From the NCBI RefSeq assembly GCF_001427635.1, contig NZ_LMHA01000001.1, forward strand, positions 124,852 to 188,851: a stretch of DNA of 64,000 nt, written 5' to 3'. The notes under the pieces were generated by a model. The model did not search any database. It was not told the DNA's origin and saw only the letters and a program-made list of their open reading frames with translations. Within the stretch, counting starts at the first letter, position 1. Each line of letters begins with the position of its first letter. The stretch comes from Pseudoxanthomonas sp. Root65. GTDB lineage: Bacteria; Pseudomonadota; Gammaproteobacteria; Xanthomonadales; Xanthomonadaceae. The position numbers and the translations under genes are program-made. This document shows positions 52,653 to 61,233 of this stretch, piece by piece.

Positions 52653-54758
52653 GTGATTGCCCGCAAACCCCAGATCCTGATGCTTTCGCTCGCCGTGGCC
52701 GCCGCGCTGGCCGCCTGCGCCAAGAAGGAAGACGCCGCCCCGGCCGCCGACACGGCCGCGAAGGCGCCCGCGGCGCTGGAACTCAAGCTGGACGAAAGCA
52801 GCCTGCCGGGCGTCAACCGCTTCCAGCTCAGCGACCTGGACACCAGCAAGAACGCCTGCACCGACTTCGCCGGTTACGCCAACGGCAAGTGGCTGGCGGC
52901 CAACGCGATTCCCAGCGACCGCACCAGCTGGGGCGCGTTCGAGATGCTGGCCGAGCGTTCCACCGCCATCCAGAAACAGCTGGCCGAACAGGCCGCCGCG
53001 CATGCCGACGCCACCGGCGTGGAGAAGATCGTCGGCGACCTGTGGGCCACCGGCATGGACGAAGCCAAGGCCAACGCGCAGGGCATCGCGCCGATCGCGC
53101 CCGTGCTGAAGACCATCGACGGCCTGCAGAACAAGGACGCCATCGTCGCCTACCTCAACGACAGCGCCGCCAAGGGCCAGGCGTTCCTGTTCGGCTTCGG
53201 CGCCGAGGCCGACTTCAACAAGCCCGACACCAACATGGCCTACGCCTTCCAGGGCGGCCTGGGACTGCCGGACAAGAACTTCTACTTCGACGCCGACAAG
53301 AAGGCCATCCGCGACGCCTACGTGGCGCACATCGCCAAGGTGCTGGAACTGTCCGGCGTTGCCGCGGCGGAGGCGCAGAAGCAGGCCGGCGACATCCTCA
53401 CGTTCGAGACGCGCCTGGCCAAGGTGTCGAAGTCGAACGAGGAGATGTCGCGCGACGTGTCCCTGTACTACAACCCGGTGACGCTGGCCGACGCCGACAA
53501 GCTGACGCCGAACTTCTCGTGGACAACATTCTTCGCCTCGCAGGGCGTGGCGCCGCAGGAGACGTTCTCGCTGGCCGTGCCCGCCTTCCACCAGGAAGTC
53601 AGCACGATGCTGGGCGACACCGACCCGGCCGCGTGGCGCGCCTACCTGCGCTTCCATACGATCGATGGCGCCTCGCCGTACCTGAGCGACGCCTTCGCCA
53701 ACGAGAGCTTCAACTTCTACAGCAAGACCCTGCGCGGACAGAAGGAAATCCAGCCGCGCTGGAAGCGCGTGCTGTCCACCATCGAAGCGCAGAGCGGCGA
53801 AGCGCTGGGCCAGATGTACGTCAAGGTCGCCTTCACGCCGGAATCGAAGGCGAAGATGGAAACGCTGGTGGCCAACCTGGGCACCGCGCTGAAGGCCCGC
53901 ATCCAGAACCTGGCGTGGATGAGCGACGAGACCAAGGCCAAGGCGATGGAGAAGCAGGCCGCGTTCACCACCAAGATCGGCTACCCCGACAAGTGGCGCG
54001 ACTGGTCCGGCCTGTCCACCGGCCGCGACAGCTACTACGGCAACGTGATGGCCGCGCAGGAATTCAACTACAAGTGGAACCTGGGCAAGATCGGCAAGCC
54101 GGTCGACCGCACCGAATGGGGCATGCCGCCGCAGATGGTCAACGCGTACTACAACCCGCTGCAGAACGAGATCGTGTTCCCGGCCGCCATCCTGCAGCCG
54201 CCGTTCTTCGACCCCAACGCCCCGGATGAAATGAACTACGGCGGCATCGGCGCGGTGATCGGCCACGAGATGACGCATGGTTACGACGACCAGGGCAGCC
54301 GCTTCGGTGCCACCGGCAAGTTCGAGAACTGGTGGACCCCGGCCGACGCCAAGGGCTTCTCCTCGCGCACGGACAAGCTGATCGCGCAGTTCAACGCCTA
54401 TCGCACCGATGCAGGCCAGGCGATCAACGGCAAGCACACGCTGGGCGAGAACATCGCCGACCTCGGCGGCCTGGCCACGGCCTACGACGCGATGAAGGCC
54501 GCCGCCGGCGATACGCCGGACCCGAAGACCGACGGCCTGACCCGCGACCAGCGCTTCTTCCTCAACTGGGCCACGGTGTGGCGCCGCAACTTCACCCCGG
54601 AAGAGCTGAAGAACCGCATCGCCACCGACGAGCACGCCCCGGCGCAGTTCCGTGCCATCGGCGCGCCGTCCAACCTGCCGACCTTCGCGGCCGCGTTCTC
54701 GTGCAAGGCCGGCGACCCCATGGTGCGTGGCGGCGACCAGCAGGTGGTGATCTGGTAA
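52653..54758 (+). CDS. M13 family metallopeptidase, lipoprotein
   Basis: The 701-residue protein starts at GTG (AGGAG upstream). The signal peptide ends in the lipobox LAAC (C22). The M13/neprilysin fold carries the active-site HEMTH at 538-542, the ENIADLGG glutamate at 599, NAYY and a C-terminal W as in active enzymes. It should cut peptides in the periplasm or at the outer membrane. A paralogue at 56366 has lost a zinc ligand. Confidence 0.93.
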   Translation: MIARKPQILMLSLAVAAALAACAKKEDAAPAADTAAKAPAALELKLDESSLPGVNRFQLSDLDTSKNACTDFAGYANGKWLAANAIPSDRTSWGAFEMLAERSTAIQKQLAEQAAAHADATGVEKIVGDLWATGMDEAKANAQGIAPIAPVLKTIDGLQNKDAIVAYLNDSAAKGQAFLFGFGAEADFNKPDTNMAYAFQGGLGLPDKNFYFDADKKAIRDAYVAHIAKVLELSGVAAAEAQKQAGDILTFETRLAKVSKSNEEMSRDVSLYYNPVTLADADKLTPNFSWTTFFASQGVAPQETFSLAVPAFHQEVSTMLGDTDPAAWRAYLRFHTIDGASPYLSDAFANESFNFYSKTLRGQKEIQPRWKRVLSTIEAQSGEALGQMYVKVAFTPESKAKMETLVANLGTALKARIQNLAWMSDETKAKAMEKQAAFTTKIGYPDKWRDWSGLSTGRDSYYGNVMAAQEFNYKWNLGKIGKPVDRTEWGMPPQMVNAYYNPLQNEIVFPAAILQPPFFDPNAPDEMNYGGIGAVIGHEMTHGYDDQGSRFGATGKFENWWTPADAKGFSSRTDKLIAQFNAYRTDAGQAINGKHTLGENIADLGGLATAYDAMKAAAGDTPDPKTDGLTRDQRFFLNWATVWRRNFTPEELKNRIATDEHAPAQFRAIGAPSNLPTFAAAFSCKAGDPMVRGGDQQVVIW

Positions 54759-54784
54759 CCCCACGCGCCACGTGGTGAGGAGGA

Positions 54785-54809
54785 AAGGCCCGGCATGTCC
54801 GGGCCTTTT
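54785..54809 (+). terminator. Rho-independent terminator after the M13 peptidase gene
   Basis: AAGGCCCGG / CCGGGCCTT stem with a 5-base loop and TTTTCTTT. Confidence 0.88.
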
Positions 54810-54940
54810 CTTTGCGCATGGCCATTACGGTCCGCCCGGCGGTCGGCCGCTGGCCGCTGCGGAGGGCGTGCCCCCTGTGCCAGCCGGACCGCAAGGGGGC
54901 GTCGCCAGGCCGAGCATCCACCCATCGAAGGAGGACTGCC

Positions 54941-56197
54941 ATGACCCGTCTCACCGTGCCCGCGCTCGGCATCGCGATCGCCTGCGCCCTGCTCGCCGCC
55001 TGCCAGCAGCAGGAAAGCCCGCCCGCCGCGACCGCACCGACCGCGCCCGCCCCCGCCACCGATACCCCTGCCGCACCCGGCCCCGCACCCGTCGACTTCG
55101 AACAGCTCGCCCAGCGCCTGGTCGCCGCCGCCGCCGTGAAGGAAGGCGACGCCGTGGCCATCACCGGGCGCATGCACGACGCCGAACTGCTCGAGGACAT
55201 CGCCGTGCAGGTGCGGCGTGCGGGCGCGTTCCCGCTGATCGAATACAACAGCGACCGGCTCGCGCGGCGGCTGTTCTTCGACGTGCCCGCGCAGTACGAC
55301 AGCCAGACGCCGGCGATGGATCTGGCGCTGTCGGAGGTCTTCGATGTGGTCATCGCATTGAACAACGGCACCTCGGAGAACCTGTTCGAGGGCGCGGACC
55401 CGCAGCGCGTGGCCGCGCGCGGCAAGGCCGGCGAAGCCGTCGGGCAGGCCTTCATGAAGCGCAACGTGCGGCAGCTCGAACTGGGCAACGGGCTGTATCC
55501 CACGCCGTGGCGCGCAAAGCGCCTCGGCCTGTCCGAAGCCGACCTGGCAAAGACGTTCTGGGAGGGCGTCAACGTCGACTACGCCGCGCTGCAGACGCGC
55601 GGCCAGTCGGTCAAGGGCGCGCTGGCCGCCGGCAGCGAACTGCACATCACCCATCCCAACGGCACCGATTACCGGATGCGGATCCAGGGGCGGCCGATCC
55701 TGGTCAGCGATGGCACCATCGGGGCGGACGATCTGAAAGCCGGCGGCCCGGCCCTGCAGGTGTTTCTGCCCGCCGGCGAGGTCTACACCACGCCGCTGCC
55801 CGGCAGCGGCGAAGGCCGGATCGTCGCCACGCGCGACTACTTCCGCGGCCAGCCCATCGACGACCTCAGCGTGACCATCGCCGGCGGCAAGGTCACCGCG
55901 CTCACCGGCACCGGCCCGGGCTTCGCGCCGATGAAGGCCGACTTCGATGCGGTGGCCGACGCCCGCAAGAACGAGGTCTCCTTCTTCGACCTGGGCATCA
56001 ATCCGAACGTCAGGCTGCCGGCGGACAGCCAGGTGGGCAACTGGGTGCCCGCCGGCACCGTCACGCTGGGCCTGGGCAACAACCTGTGGGCCGGCGGCGA
56101 CAACGCCATCACCTACGGCATGAACTTCTTCCTGCCCGGCAGCACGGTGACGCTGGATGGCAAGGTGATCGTCGACAAGGGACAGCTGATGCTGTGA
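54941..56197 (+). CDS. M29-like aminopeptidase family lipoprotein, ligands doubtful
   Basis: The 418-residue protein has a signal peptide with lipobox LAAC (C21), then a proline/alanine-rich linker, then an AmpS/AmpT-like (M29, COG2309) body: LPAGEVYTTPLPGSGEG, NEVSFFDLGINPN and AGGDNAITYGMNFF. The first glutamate of the metal site (PAGE) is present. The usual H and HxD ligands near the C-terminus are not obvious (GTVTLGLG where an H is expected; YGMN where HxD is). Activity is therefore doubtful. GAAGGAGGA sets ATG 54941. Confidence 0.75.
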   Translation: MTRLTVPALGIAIACALLAACQQQESPPAATAPTAPAPATDTPAAPGPAPVDFEQLAQRLVAAAAVKEGDAVAITGRMHDAELLEDIAVQVRRAGAFPLIEYNSDRLARRLFFDVPAQYDSQTPAMDLALSEVFDVVIALNNGTSENLFEGADPQRVAARGKAGEAVGQAFMKRNVRQLELGNGLYPTPWRAKRLGLSEADLAKTFWEGVNVDYAALQTRGQSVKGALAAGSELHITHPNGTDYRMRIQGRPILVSDGTIGADDLKAGGPALQVFLPAGEVYTTPLPGSGEGRIVATRDYFRGQPIDDLSVTIAGGKVTALTGTGPGFAPMKADFDAVADARKNEVSFFDLGINPNVRLPADSQVGNWVPAGTVTLGLGNNLWAGGDNAITYGMNFFLPGSTVTLDGKVIVDKGQLML

Positions 56198-56204
56198 GCC
56201 CGGG

Positions 56205-56232
56205 ATGGGCGGCCCCTCGCCGGGCCGCCCAT
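56205..56232 (+). terminator. Stable hairpin after the M29-like gene
   Basis: ATGGGCGGCCC / GGGCCGCCCAT form an 11-bp perfect stem. No T tract follows, so it may protect RNA rather than end it. Confidence 0.45.
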
Positions 56233-56328
56233 GCTCATCGCCGCGCTCTGTGACGCAGTGCATGGATCGGCCGCCAAGGCCACCGGCAGATGTGGGGAAC
56301 GATGACGGAGCGCGCGCGACGCGCTTGC

Positions 56329-56334
56329 TAGAAT
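56329..56334 (+). promoter_or_regulatory. Candidate -10 for the second M13 gene
   Basis: TAGAAT, a five-of-six match, lies 31 bases before ATG 56366. No convincing -35. Confidence 0.3.
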
Positions 56335-56365
56335 CGCCCGTCCCCCGAACTCCTGGATCTTCCTG

Positions 56366-58387
56366 ATGCCCAGCCCGCGCCACGCTCTCGGCCGTCCCAC
56401 CCTGATCGCCTTCGCCCTCGTCATCGCCCTGGGCGCGCCGGATGCCGAAGCCCAACGCAGGAAGCGCGCCCCCGCCGCACCGGCCGTCAGCGCGCAGTGC
56501 GCGGACTTCTACGGCGCCACCAACGCGGACTGGCTGAAGAAGAACCCCGCCTCGACCGAACAGGGTGCGGTGAGCGTGCTGGGCGCCTTCCGCGAACGCA
56601 CGCTGGAACAGCAGCGCGCCCTGCTCGACGGCGCCATGCGCGCACCGCAGGGCAATGTGCAGAAGCTGCTGGGCGACTTCTGGGCCAGCGGCCTGGACGA
56701 AGCCGCCGTGGACGCCGACGGCGCCAAGCCCATCGCGCCGCTGCTCGACCGCATCAACGCCATCAAGAAGCCGAAGGACGTGGCGCCGGCGATCGCCGCG
56801 CTGCACCAGGTCGGCATCCCGGTGGCCTTCAACTTCGGCCCCGACGTGGACCTGCAGGCGCTGGACCGCCACATCGGCTACTTCATGCAGGGCGGCCTGG
56901 GCCTGCCCGACCCGGCGTACTACACCCGCACCGACGCCGACACGCGCGAACTGCTCGGCCGCTACCGCACCTACGTCAAGCAGGTGCTGGCGCTGACCGG
57001 CACACCGGCCAACAGGCTGGATGCCGAATCGGCTCTGGTCATCGACGTGGAAACCCGGCTGGCGCAGGTGTCCAAGCCGCTGGTCGACCTGCGCAGTCCG
57101 TTCGCCAACTACGCGCCGGTGCCGACCAAGGACCTGGGCAAGCAGTACCGCAACCTGCAGCTCGACGCCTTCCTCAAGGCACAGGGCGTCAACGACGACA
57201 CCGTGTCGATGGCCGACCCGGCCCTGTTCAAGCGCCTCGACGGGCTGGTGGGCAGCCTCAAGCCCGACCAGTGGAAGGCCTACCTGCGCTGGCGCGTGGG
57301 CGATGCCATGGCGCCGCACCTGGCCAAGCCGTTCCGCGATGCCGAGTTCGATTTCCGCGGCCGCGTGCTGCGCGGTGAAACCACACCGGCGCCGCGCTGG
57401 CGCCACGTGCTGGACGCCATCAACCTGGCCGCCGGCCCGATGCTGGGCAAGGAGTACGCCGAGCGTTACGTGTCGGCCGAGCACAAGCGCCGCGCCGAAC
57501 AGATCGCCGGGCAGGTGCGCGATGCACTGGGCCGCGGCATCGAGCGCAACACCTGGCTGAGCGATGCCGCCAAGGCCGAAGCCAAGGCCAAGCTGGACAA
57601 GCTGAAGATCGAAGTCAGCACGCCCCGCCGCGACCTGGACTACAGCGTGCAGCCGATGGGCCGTGGCAGCTTCGGCGGCAACATGCTGATCGCCTCGACC
57701 TGGCGCCATCGCGAAGAAATGAAGCGGATCGGCAAGGGCAACGCCGACCGTCGCTGGGACGTGCTGCCACAGCAGCCCGCGCTGGCCTACGACCTGGCGC
57801 AGAACCGTCTGATCGTCACCGCCGCCGTGCTGCAGGAAGAGATCTTCGACGCCAACCAGCCCGCGGCCGTGCAGTACGGTGCGTTCGGCGCGCTGGTCGG
57901 CCACGAACTGAGCCGCGGCTTCGACGTGAAGGGCCGCATGGTCGACGCCAAGGGTCAGCTGCGCGACTGGTGGACGCCCGCCGATGTGGCGGCGTGGAAT
58001 GCGCTGGGCGACAAGGTGGTCGCGCAGTACAACGGCTATGCCTTCCCCGGTCTGAAGAATGTCAAGGTCAATGGTGCATTGACGCGCGACGAGAACCTGG
58101 CCGACCTGGCCGGCGTGGAACTGGCATGGGATGCCTTCACCACCGCCGAACCGCAGGCCAACGCCGCCGCGAAGCAGTCGTTCTACAAGGCCTGGGCCAC
58201 GCTGTGGGCGCAGAATCTGTCGGAAACCGAAGCCGCCCAGCGCGCCGCCGTCGACGTGCACGCCCCCGGCCAGTGGCGCGCCAACGGCCCGCTGGTGCAG
58301 CAGCCCTCGTTCGCCCAGGCCTTCACCTGCAAGGCTGGCCAACCGATGCAGGCCAAGGACGCGGATCAGATCAAGATCTGGCGCTGA
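56366..58387 (+). CDS. M13 family peptidase paralogue lacking a zinc ligand
   Basis: The 673-residue protein has a Sec signal peptide (1-29) and the full M13 architecture, aligning to the lipoprotein M13 two genes upstream. The zinc motif reads HELSR (513-517) in place of HExxH, replacing the second histidine with arginine. NAYY is also lost (LAYD). The ENLADL glutamate (576) is kept. The frame is clean and codon use normal, so it is under selection but probably not as a standard zinc protease. The next terminator is strong. Confidence 0.85.
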   Translation: MPSPRHALGRPTLIAFALVIALGAPDAEAQRRKRAPAAPAVSAQCADFYGATNADWLKKNPASTEQGAVSVLGAFRERTLEQQRALLDGAMRAPQGNVQKLLGDFWASGLDEAAVDADGAKPIAPLLDRINAIKKPKDVAPAIAALHQVGIPVAFNFGPDVDLQALDRHIGYFMQGGLGLPDPAYYTRTDADTRELLGRYRTYVKQVLALTGTPANRLDAESALVIDVETRLAQVSKPLVDLRSPFANYAPVPTKDLGKQYRNLQLDAFLKAQGVNDDTVSMADPALFKRLDGLVGSLKPDQWKAYLRWRVGDAMAPHLAKPFRDAEFDFRGRVLRGETTPAPRWRHVLDAINLAAGPMLGKEYAERYVSAEHKRRAEQIAGQVRDALGRGIERNTWLSDAAKAEAKAKLDKLKIEVSTPRRDLDYSVQPMGRGSFGGNMLIASTWRHREEMKRIGKGNADRRWDVLPQQPALAYDLAQNRLIVTAAVLQEEIFDANQPAAVQYGAFGALVGHELSRGFDVKGRMVDAKGQLRDWWTPADVAAWNALGDKVVAQYNGYAFPGLKNVKVNGALTRDENLADLAGVELAWDAFTTAEPQANAAAKQSFYKAWATLWAQNLSETEAAQRAAVDVHAPGQWRANGPLVQQPSFAQAFTCKAGQPMQAKDADQIKIWR

Positions 58388-58406
58388 GCCTGACGCAGGC
58401 CCCATG

Positions 58407-58435
58407 AAAACGGCGCGGAATTCCGCGCCGTTTTT
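58407..58435. terminator. Terminator between M13 paralogue and rhomboid gene
   Basis: CGGCGCGGAA and TTCCGCGCCG form a perfect 10-bp palindrome, with A4 before and T5 after. It can serve both convergent genes. Confidence 0.92.
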
Positions 58436-58454
58436 CTTCGCATGCCCTACCGCG

Positions 58455-59105
58455 TTACTTGACGCTGCGCAGATGCGGCGGCTTGGGCTTGCGCGGTCCC
58501 CTGCGGAACGGCGGCTGCCCGCGCCAGTAACGGATCATCAACCACCCGAACACCATGCCGCCCAGGTGCGCGAAGTGCGCCACGCCCGGCTGCAGGCCGG
58601 TGAAGCCGAGCACCAGCGCAAGCAACGCATAGAAGATCACCAGCGTGCGTGCCTTGATCTCCATCGGCAGCGGAAACACGATCATGCGATGGTTCGGGAA
58701 CAGCATGCCGTAGCCGAGCAGCAGGCCGAACACGCCGCCGGATGCACCGACGGTGGGGTACGGCAGCGCACCGCCCGCCACCATCCACCAGCCCACGGCG
58801 AGCTGCAGCAGGCCGGCGCCGGCAACGCAGACCAGATAGAACGTCAGGAAACGCTTCGTGCCCCAGGTCTGTTCGAGCGGCGATCCGAACATCCACAGCG
58901 CCAGCATGTTGAAACCCAGGTGAGCGAACCCGCTGGTGTCATGCAGGAATCCATAGCTCAGCAACTGCCACGGCATGAAGCCATGGCCGACCGGCCACAA
59001 CGCGAACCAGGCCTCGAACGCGGCGCCCAGCGTCAGTTGGAGAAGATAGACCGCGACGTTGGCAATCAGCAGATTGCGGGTGACGGGAAGAAGTCGGGGA
59101 AACAT
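58455..59105 (-). CDS. Rhomboid family intramembrane serine protease
   Basis: The 216-residue protein has about six membrane helices. The catalytic serine is S122 in GASGGVFG and the histidine H180 in AHLGG. The HxxxN oxyanion motif is HLGFN (62-66). It cleaves membrane proteins within or near the bilayer; substrates are unknown. A basic C-terminal tail (RRGPRKPKPP) follows. A TATGAT box lies upstream at 59137-59132. Confidence 0.9.
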   Translation of the reverse strand: MFPRLLPVTRNLLIANVAVYLLQLTLGAAFEAWFALWPVGHGFMPWQLLSYGFLHDTSGFAHLGFNMLALWMFGSPLEQTWGTKRFLTFYLVCVAGAGLLQLAVGWWMVAGGALPYPTVGASGGVFGLLLGYGMLFPNHRMIVFPLPMEIKARTLVIFYALLALVLGFTGLQPGVAHFAHLGGMVFGWLMIRYWRGQPPFRRGPRKPKPPHLRSVK

Positions 59106-59131
59106 GGCAAACCTCGGAACAGTCGCCCCAC

Positions 59132-59137
59132 ATCATA
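59132..59137 (-). promoter_or_regulatory. Candidate -10 for the rhomboid gene
   Basis: Minus-strand TATGAT (five of six) lies 26 bases before the ATG. The -35 is unclear. Confidence 0.35.
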
Positions 59138-59148
59138 CGGGCAGTGCG

Positions 59149-59487
59149 TCAGCGTGCGCCGGGACCCCACAGTGCCGCATCCAGGTCGTCCGCCTTGCGC
59201 GGGCGCTTCACGCGTCCGTTCTCCACCTTCACGCCCTCCGCACGCAGGCGCTGGCTCTGCTCGCGGAAGGCTTTCGATCCCTGCGGGAACGCGATGCGTC
59301 CGTCCGAGCGCAGCACGCGGTGCCAGGGCAACGCCGGATCGTCGTTTTGGCTGAGGATGCGCGCGGCCAGTCGCGCGCGGCCCGGCAGGCCGGCGCGATG
59401 CGCCACTTCGCCATAACCGGCGACCTGACCGTGCGGTATGGCACGGATCGCGGCCAGGATGCGATCTTCGGGAGACTTGGCGCTCAT
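59149..59487 (-). CDS. Alkyltransferase-like protein (ATL)
   Basis: ATL proteins resemble O6-alkylguanine methyltransferases but lack the acceptor cysteine; they bind alkylated bases and steer them to nucleotide excision repair. In this 112-residue protein the active-site PCHR reads PWHR (54-57), diagnostic of ATLs. GQVAGYGEVAHRAG and the RILSQND loop are the DNA-binding elements. A TATGCT box lies 8 bases before the ATG. Confidence 0.88.
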   Translation of the reverse strand: MSAKSPEDRILAAIRAIPHGQVAGYGEVAHRAGLPGRARLAARILSQNDDPALPWHRVLRSDGRIAFPQGSKAFREQSQRLRAEGVKVENGRVKRPRKADDLDAALWGPGAR

Positions 59488-59533
59488 GCGGGATTAGCAT
59501 AGCGGCATCGCATCGGTCACAGGGGAGCATCCC

Positions 59534-59944
59534 ATGCAGAACTTCGAGCAGGTCCGCGGCCACCTGAATTCTTCCGGCTACAAGGTGACCATGCACGACC
59601 CGTACGTCGCCTGCGTGGAACTCTCGCTGGGCAACGGCAAACGCCACCAGACCATCTACCTGTCCGAACTGGGCAACGACGACGAACGCGGCTACCTGCG
59701 CGTGAGCACGGTGATCGCACCGATGACCGGCATCGACGCCAAGCGTGCGCTGAAATTCAACTGGCAGAGCAGCGTGGGTTACCTGGCGATCGGCGAACTG
59801 GACGGCGTGCCCTATCTGCAACTCTGCGAAAACCGCCCCTACGAAAGCCTCAGTCCCGCCGAAGTCGACCGCCTGGTGCTGGAGATCGGCGGCCTGGGCG
59901 ACAGCATGGAGCGCGCGCTTTCCGCGGAAGGGGATCTGCTTTAA
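59534..59944 (+). CDS. Small protein of unknown function, YbjN-like
   Basis: The 136-residue cytoplasmic protein has an alternating strand pattern and the segment FNWQSSVGYLAIGELDGVPYLQLCENR, which resembles the YbjN/type III chaperone-like fold. No firm family. GGGGAGC before ATG is the ribosome-binding site. It shares its promoter region with the divergent ATL gene, where TAGCAT and TATGCT overlap on opposite strands (59495-59501). Confidence 0.65.
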   Translation: MQNFEQVRGHLNSSGYKVTMHDPYVACVELSLGNGKRHQTIYLSELGNDDERGYLRVSTVIAPMTGIDAKRALKFNWQSSVGYLAIGELDGVPYLQLCENRPYESLSPAEVDRLVLEIGGLGDSMERALSAEGDLL

Positions 59945-60097
59945 GGCCGGGATTCGGGAATCGGGATTGGGGATTCGCAAGCGCTCCGCCGCGCCACCGG
60001 AACCTTGGACCCCAAAAAGAAAGGGCGCGTCGAAGACGCGCCCTTTCTTTTGCTCTTGATCCTGCGAATCCCCAATCCCGATTCCCGAATCCCGGCC
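59945..60097. repeat. Perfect 35-base inverted repeat of the GGGATTCGGG family
   Basis: The arms 59945-59979 and 60063-60097 are exact reverse complements over 35 bases; the left arm starts GGCCGGGATTCGGGAATCGG. Between them lies a 17-bp terminator hairpin. The element fills the gap between two convergent genes. Confidence 0.92.
60015..60051. terminator. Bidirectional terminator nested in the inverted repeat
   Basis: AAAAGAAAGGGCGCGTC and its exact complement form a 17-bp stem on a GAA loop. It can end both the small gene at 59534 and pit. Confidence 0.9.
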
Positions 60098-60099
60098 TC

Positions 60100-61221
60100 T
60101 CAAGCCCACCCGATCGCCTCAAGCAGCCGCAGCAGGCCATAGGCGATGCCGCCCGCGGCGGGAATCGTCAGTACCCATGCCCACAGGATCCGCTCGATCA
60201 CGCTGAACTTCAGCGCGCGCGGATTCTTGGCGAAGCCCACGCCCATGATGGCGGTGGAAATACTGTGCGTGGTGGAGACCGGCATGCCGAAATGCGCGGC
60301 CACGGTGAGGATGGTGGCCGAGCTGGTTTCCGCGGCGAAGCCGTTGATCGGATGCAGCTTCACCATCTTGTGGCCCAGCGTCTTAATGATCTTCCAGCCG
60401 CCCGACGCCGTGCCCAGCGCCATCACGATGGCGCAGGTGATGACGATCCACATGGCGATGTCCTGCTCGCCCGCCGCACCGGGGTGCAGGAAGGCCAGCC
60501 AGCCCGGCAGGTCGTCCAGCGCGCCGCTCGCTTCGGCACCGAAAAGGGTCAGCGCGATGATGCCCATGGTCTTCTGCGCGTCGTTGTGTCCGTGCGCATA
60601 GCCCATGTAGGCCGCCGACAGGATCTGCGCCTTGCCGAAGAACTTGTTGACGAAGTGCGGGCGCGCCAGCCGGCCCAGCCAACCGCCGGCACGCGACAGC
60701 AACGCGATCAGTCCCCACAGCGCCACCATCACCAGGATGCCGAGCAGGAAGCCCGCCAGCGGCGAGGTGACCATCGGCAGCACCACCTTCCACAGGATGC
60801 CCTTGTTCTTGGTCCAGTCGCCCAGCGATTCGGACCAGATCAACGCGGCCCAGTCGTTGTGCGCGGCGGCCAGCGCGGCGCCGCAGAGGCCGCCGATCAG
60901 CGCGTGCGACGACGACGACGGCAGGCCCTTCCACCAGGTGATCAGGTTCCAGACGATGCCGCCCAGCAGCGCGCACAGGATGACCTGCGAGGTCACCTGC
61001 ACCACGTCGGTGTTGACCAGGCCGGAGGCGATGGTCTTGGCCACGGCCGTGCCCATCAGTGCGCCGATCAGGTTCATGCCGGCCGCCAGCATCACTGCCT
61101 GGCCGGGCGACAGCACCTTGGTGGCGACCACGGTCGCAATGGAGTTGGCGGTGTCGTGGAAGCCGTTGATGAACTCGAAGACGAGCGCGGCGAAGATCAC
61201 CACCAGAACAAGGGTAAGCAT
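60100..61221 (-). CDS. pit: Low-affinity inorganic phosphate transporter
   Basis: Pit imports metal-phosphate with protons. The 373-residue protein has about ten membrane helices and the duplicated PiT signatures GFHDTANSIATVVATKVL near the N-terminus and AHGHNDAQKTMGIIAL and GMPVSTTHSISTAIMG later. It follows its DUF47 partner by 12 bases and so falls under the Pho box at 61908-61925. Confidence 0.94.
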   Translation of the reverse strand: MLTLVLVVIFAALVFEFINGFHDTANSIATVVATKVLSPGQAVMLAAGMNLIGALMGTAVAKTIASGLVNTDVVQVTSQVILCALLGGIVWNLITWWKGLPSSSSHALIGGLCGAALAAAHNDWAALIWSESLGDWTKNKGILWKVVLPMVTSPLAGFLLGILVMVALWGLIALLSRAGGWLGRLARPHFVNKFFGKAQILSAAYMGYAHGHNDAQKTMGIIALTLFGAEASGALDDLPGWLAFLHPGAAGEQDIAMWIVITCAIVMALGTASGGWKIIKTLGHKMVKLHPINGFAAETSSATILTVAAHFGMPVSTTHSISTAIMGVGFAKNPRALKFSVIERILWAWVLTIPAAGGIAYGLLRLLEAIGWA

Positions 61222-61233
61222 GGACGCGACCCG

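Noticed and set aside
51120..58405. Giant minus-strand frames of 1214 and 1307 codons opposite the peptidase genes
   Set aside because: Only the last 457 codons of the first (from 52493) are real; the rest mirrors conserved plus-strand peptidases.
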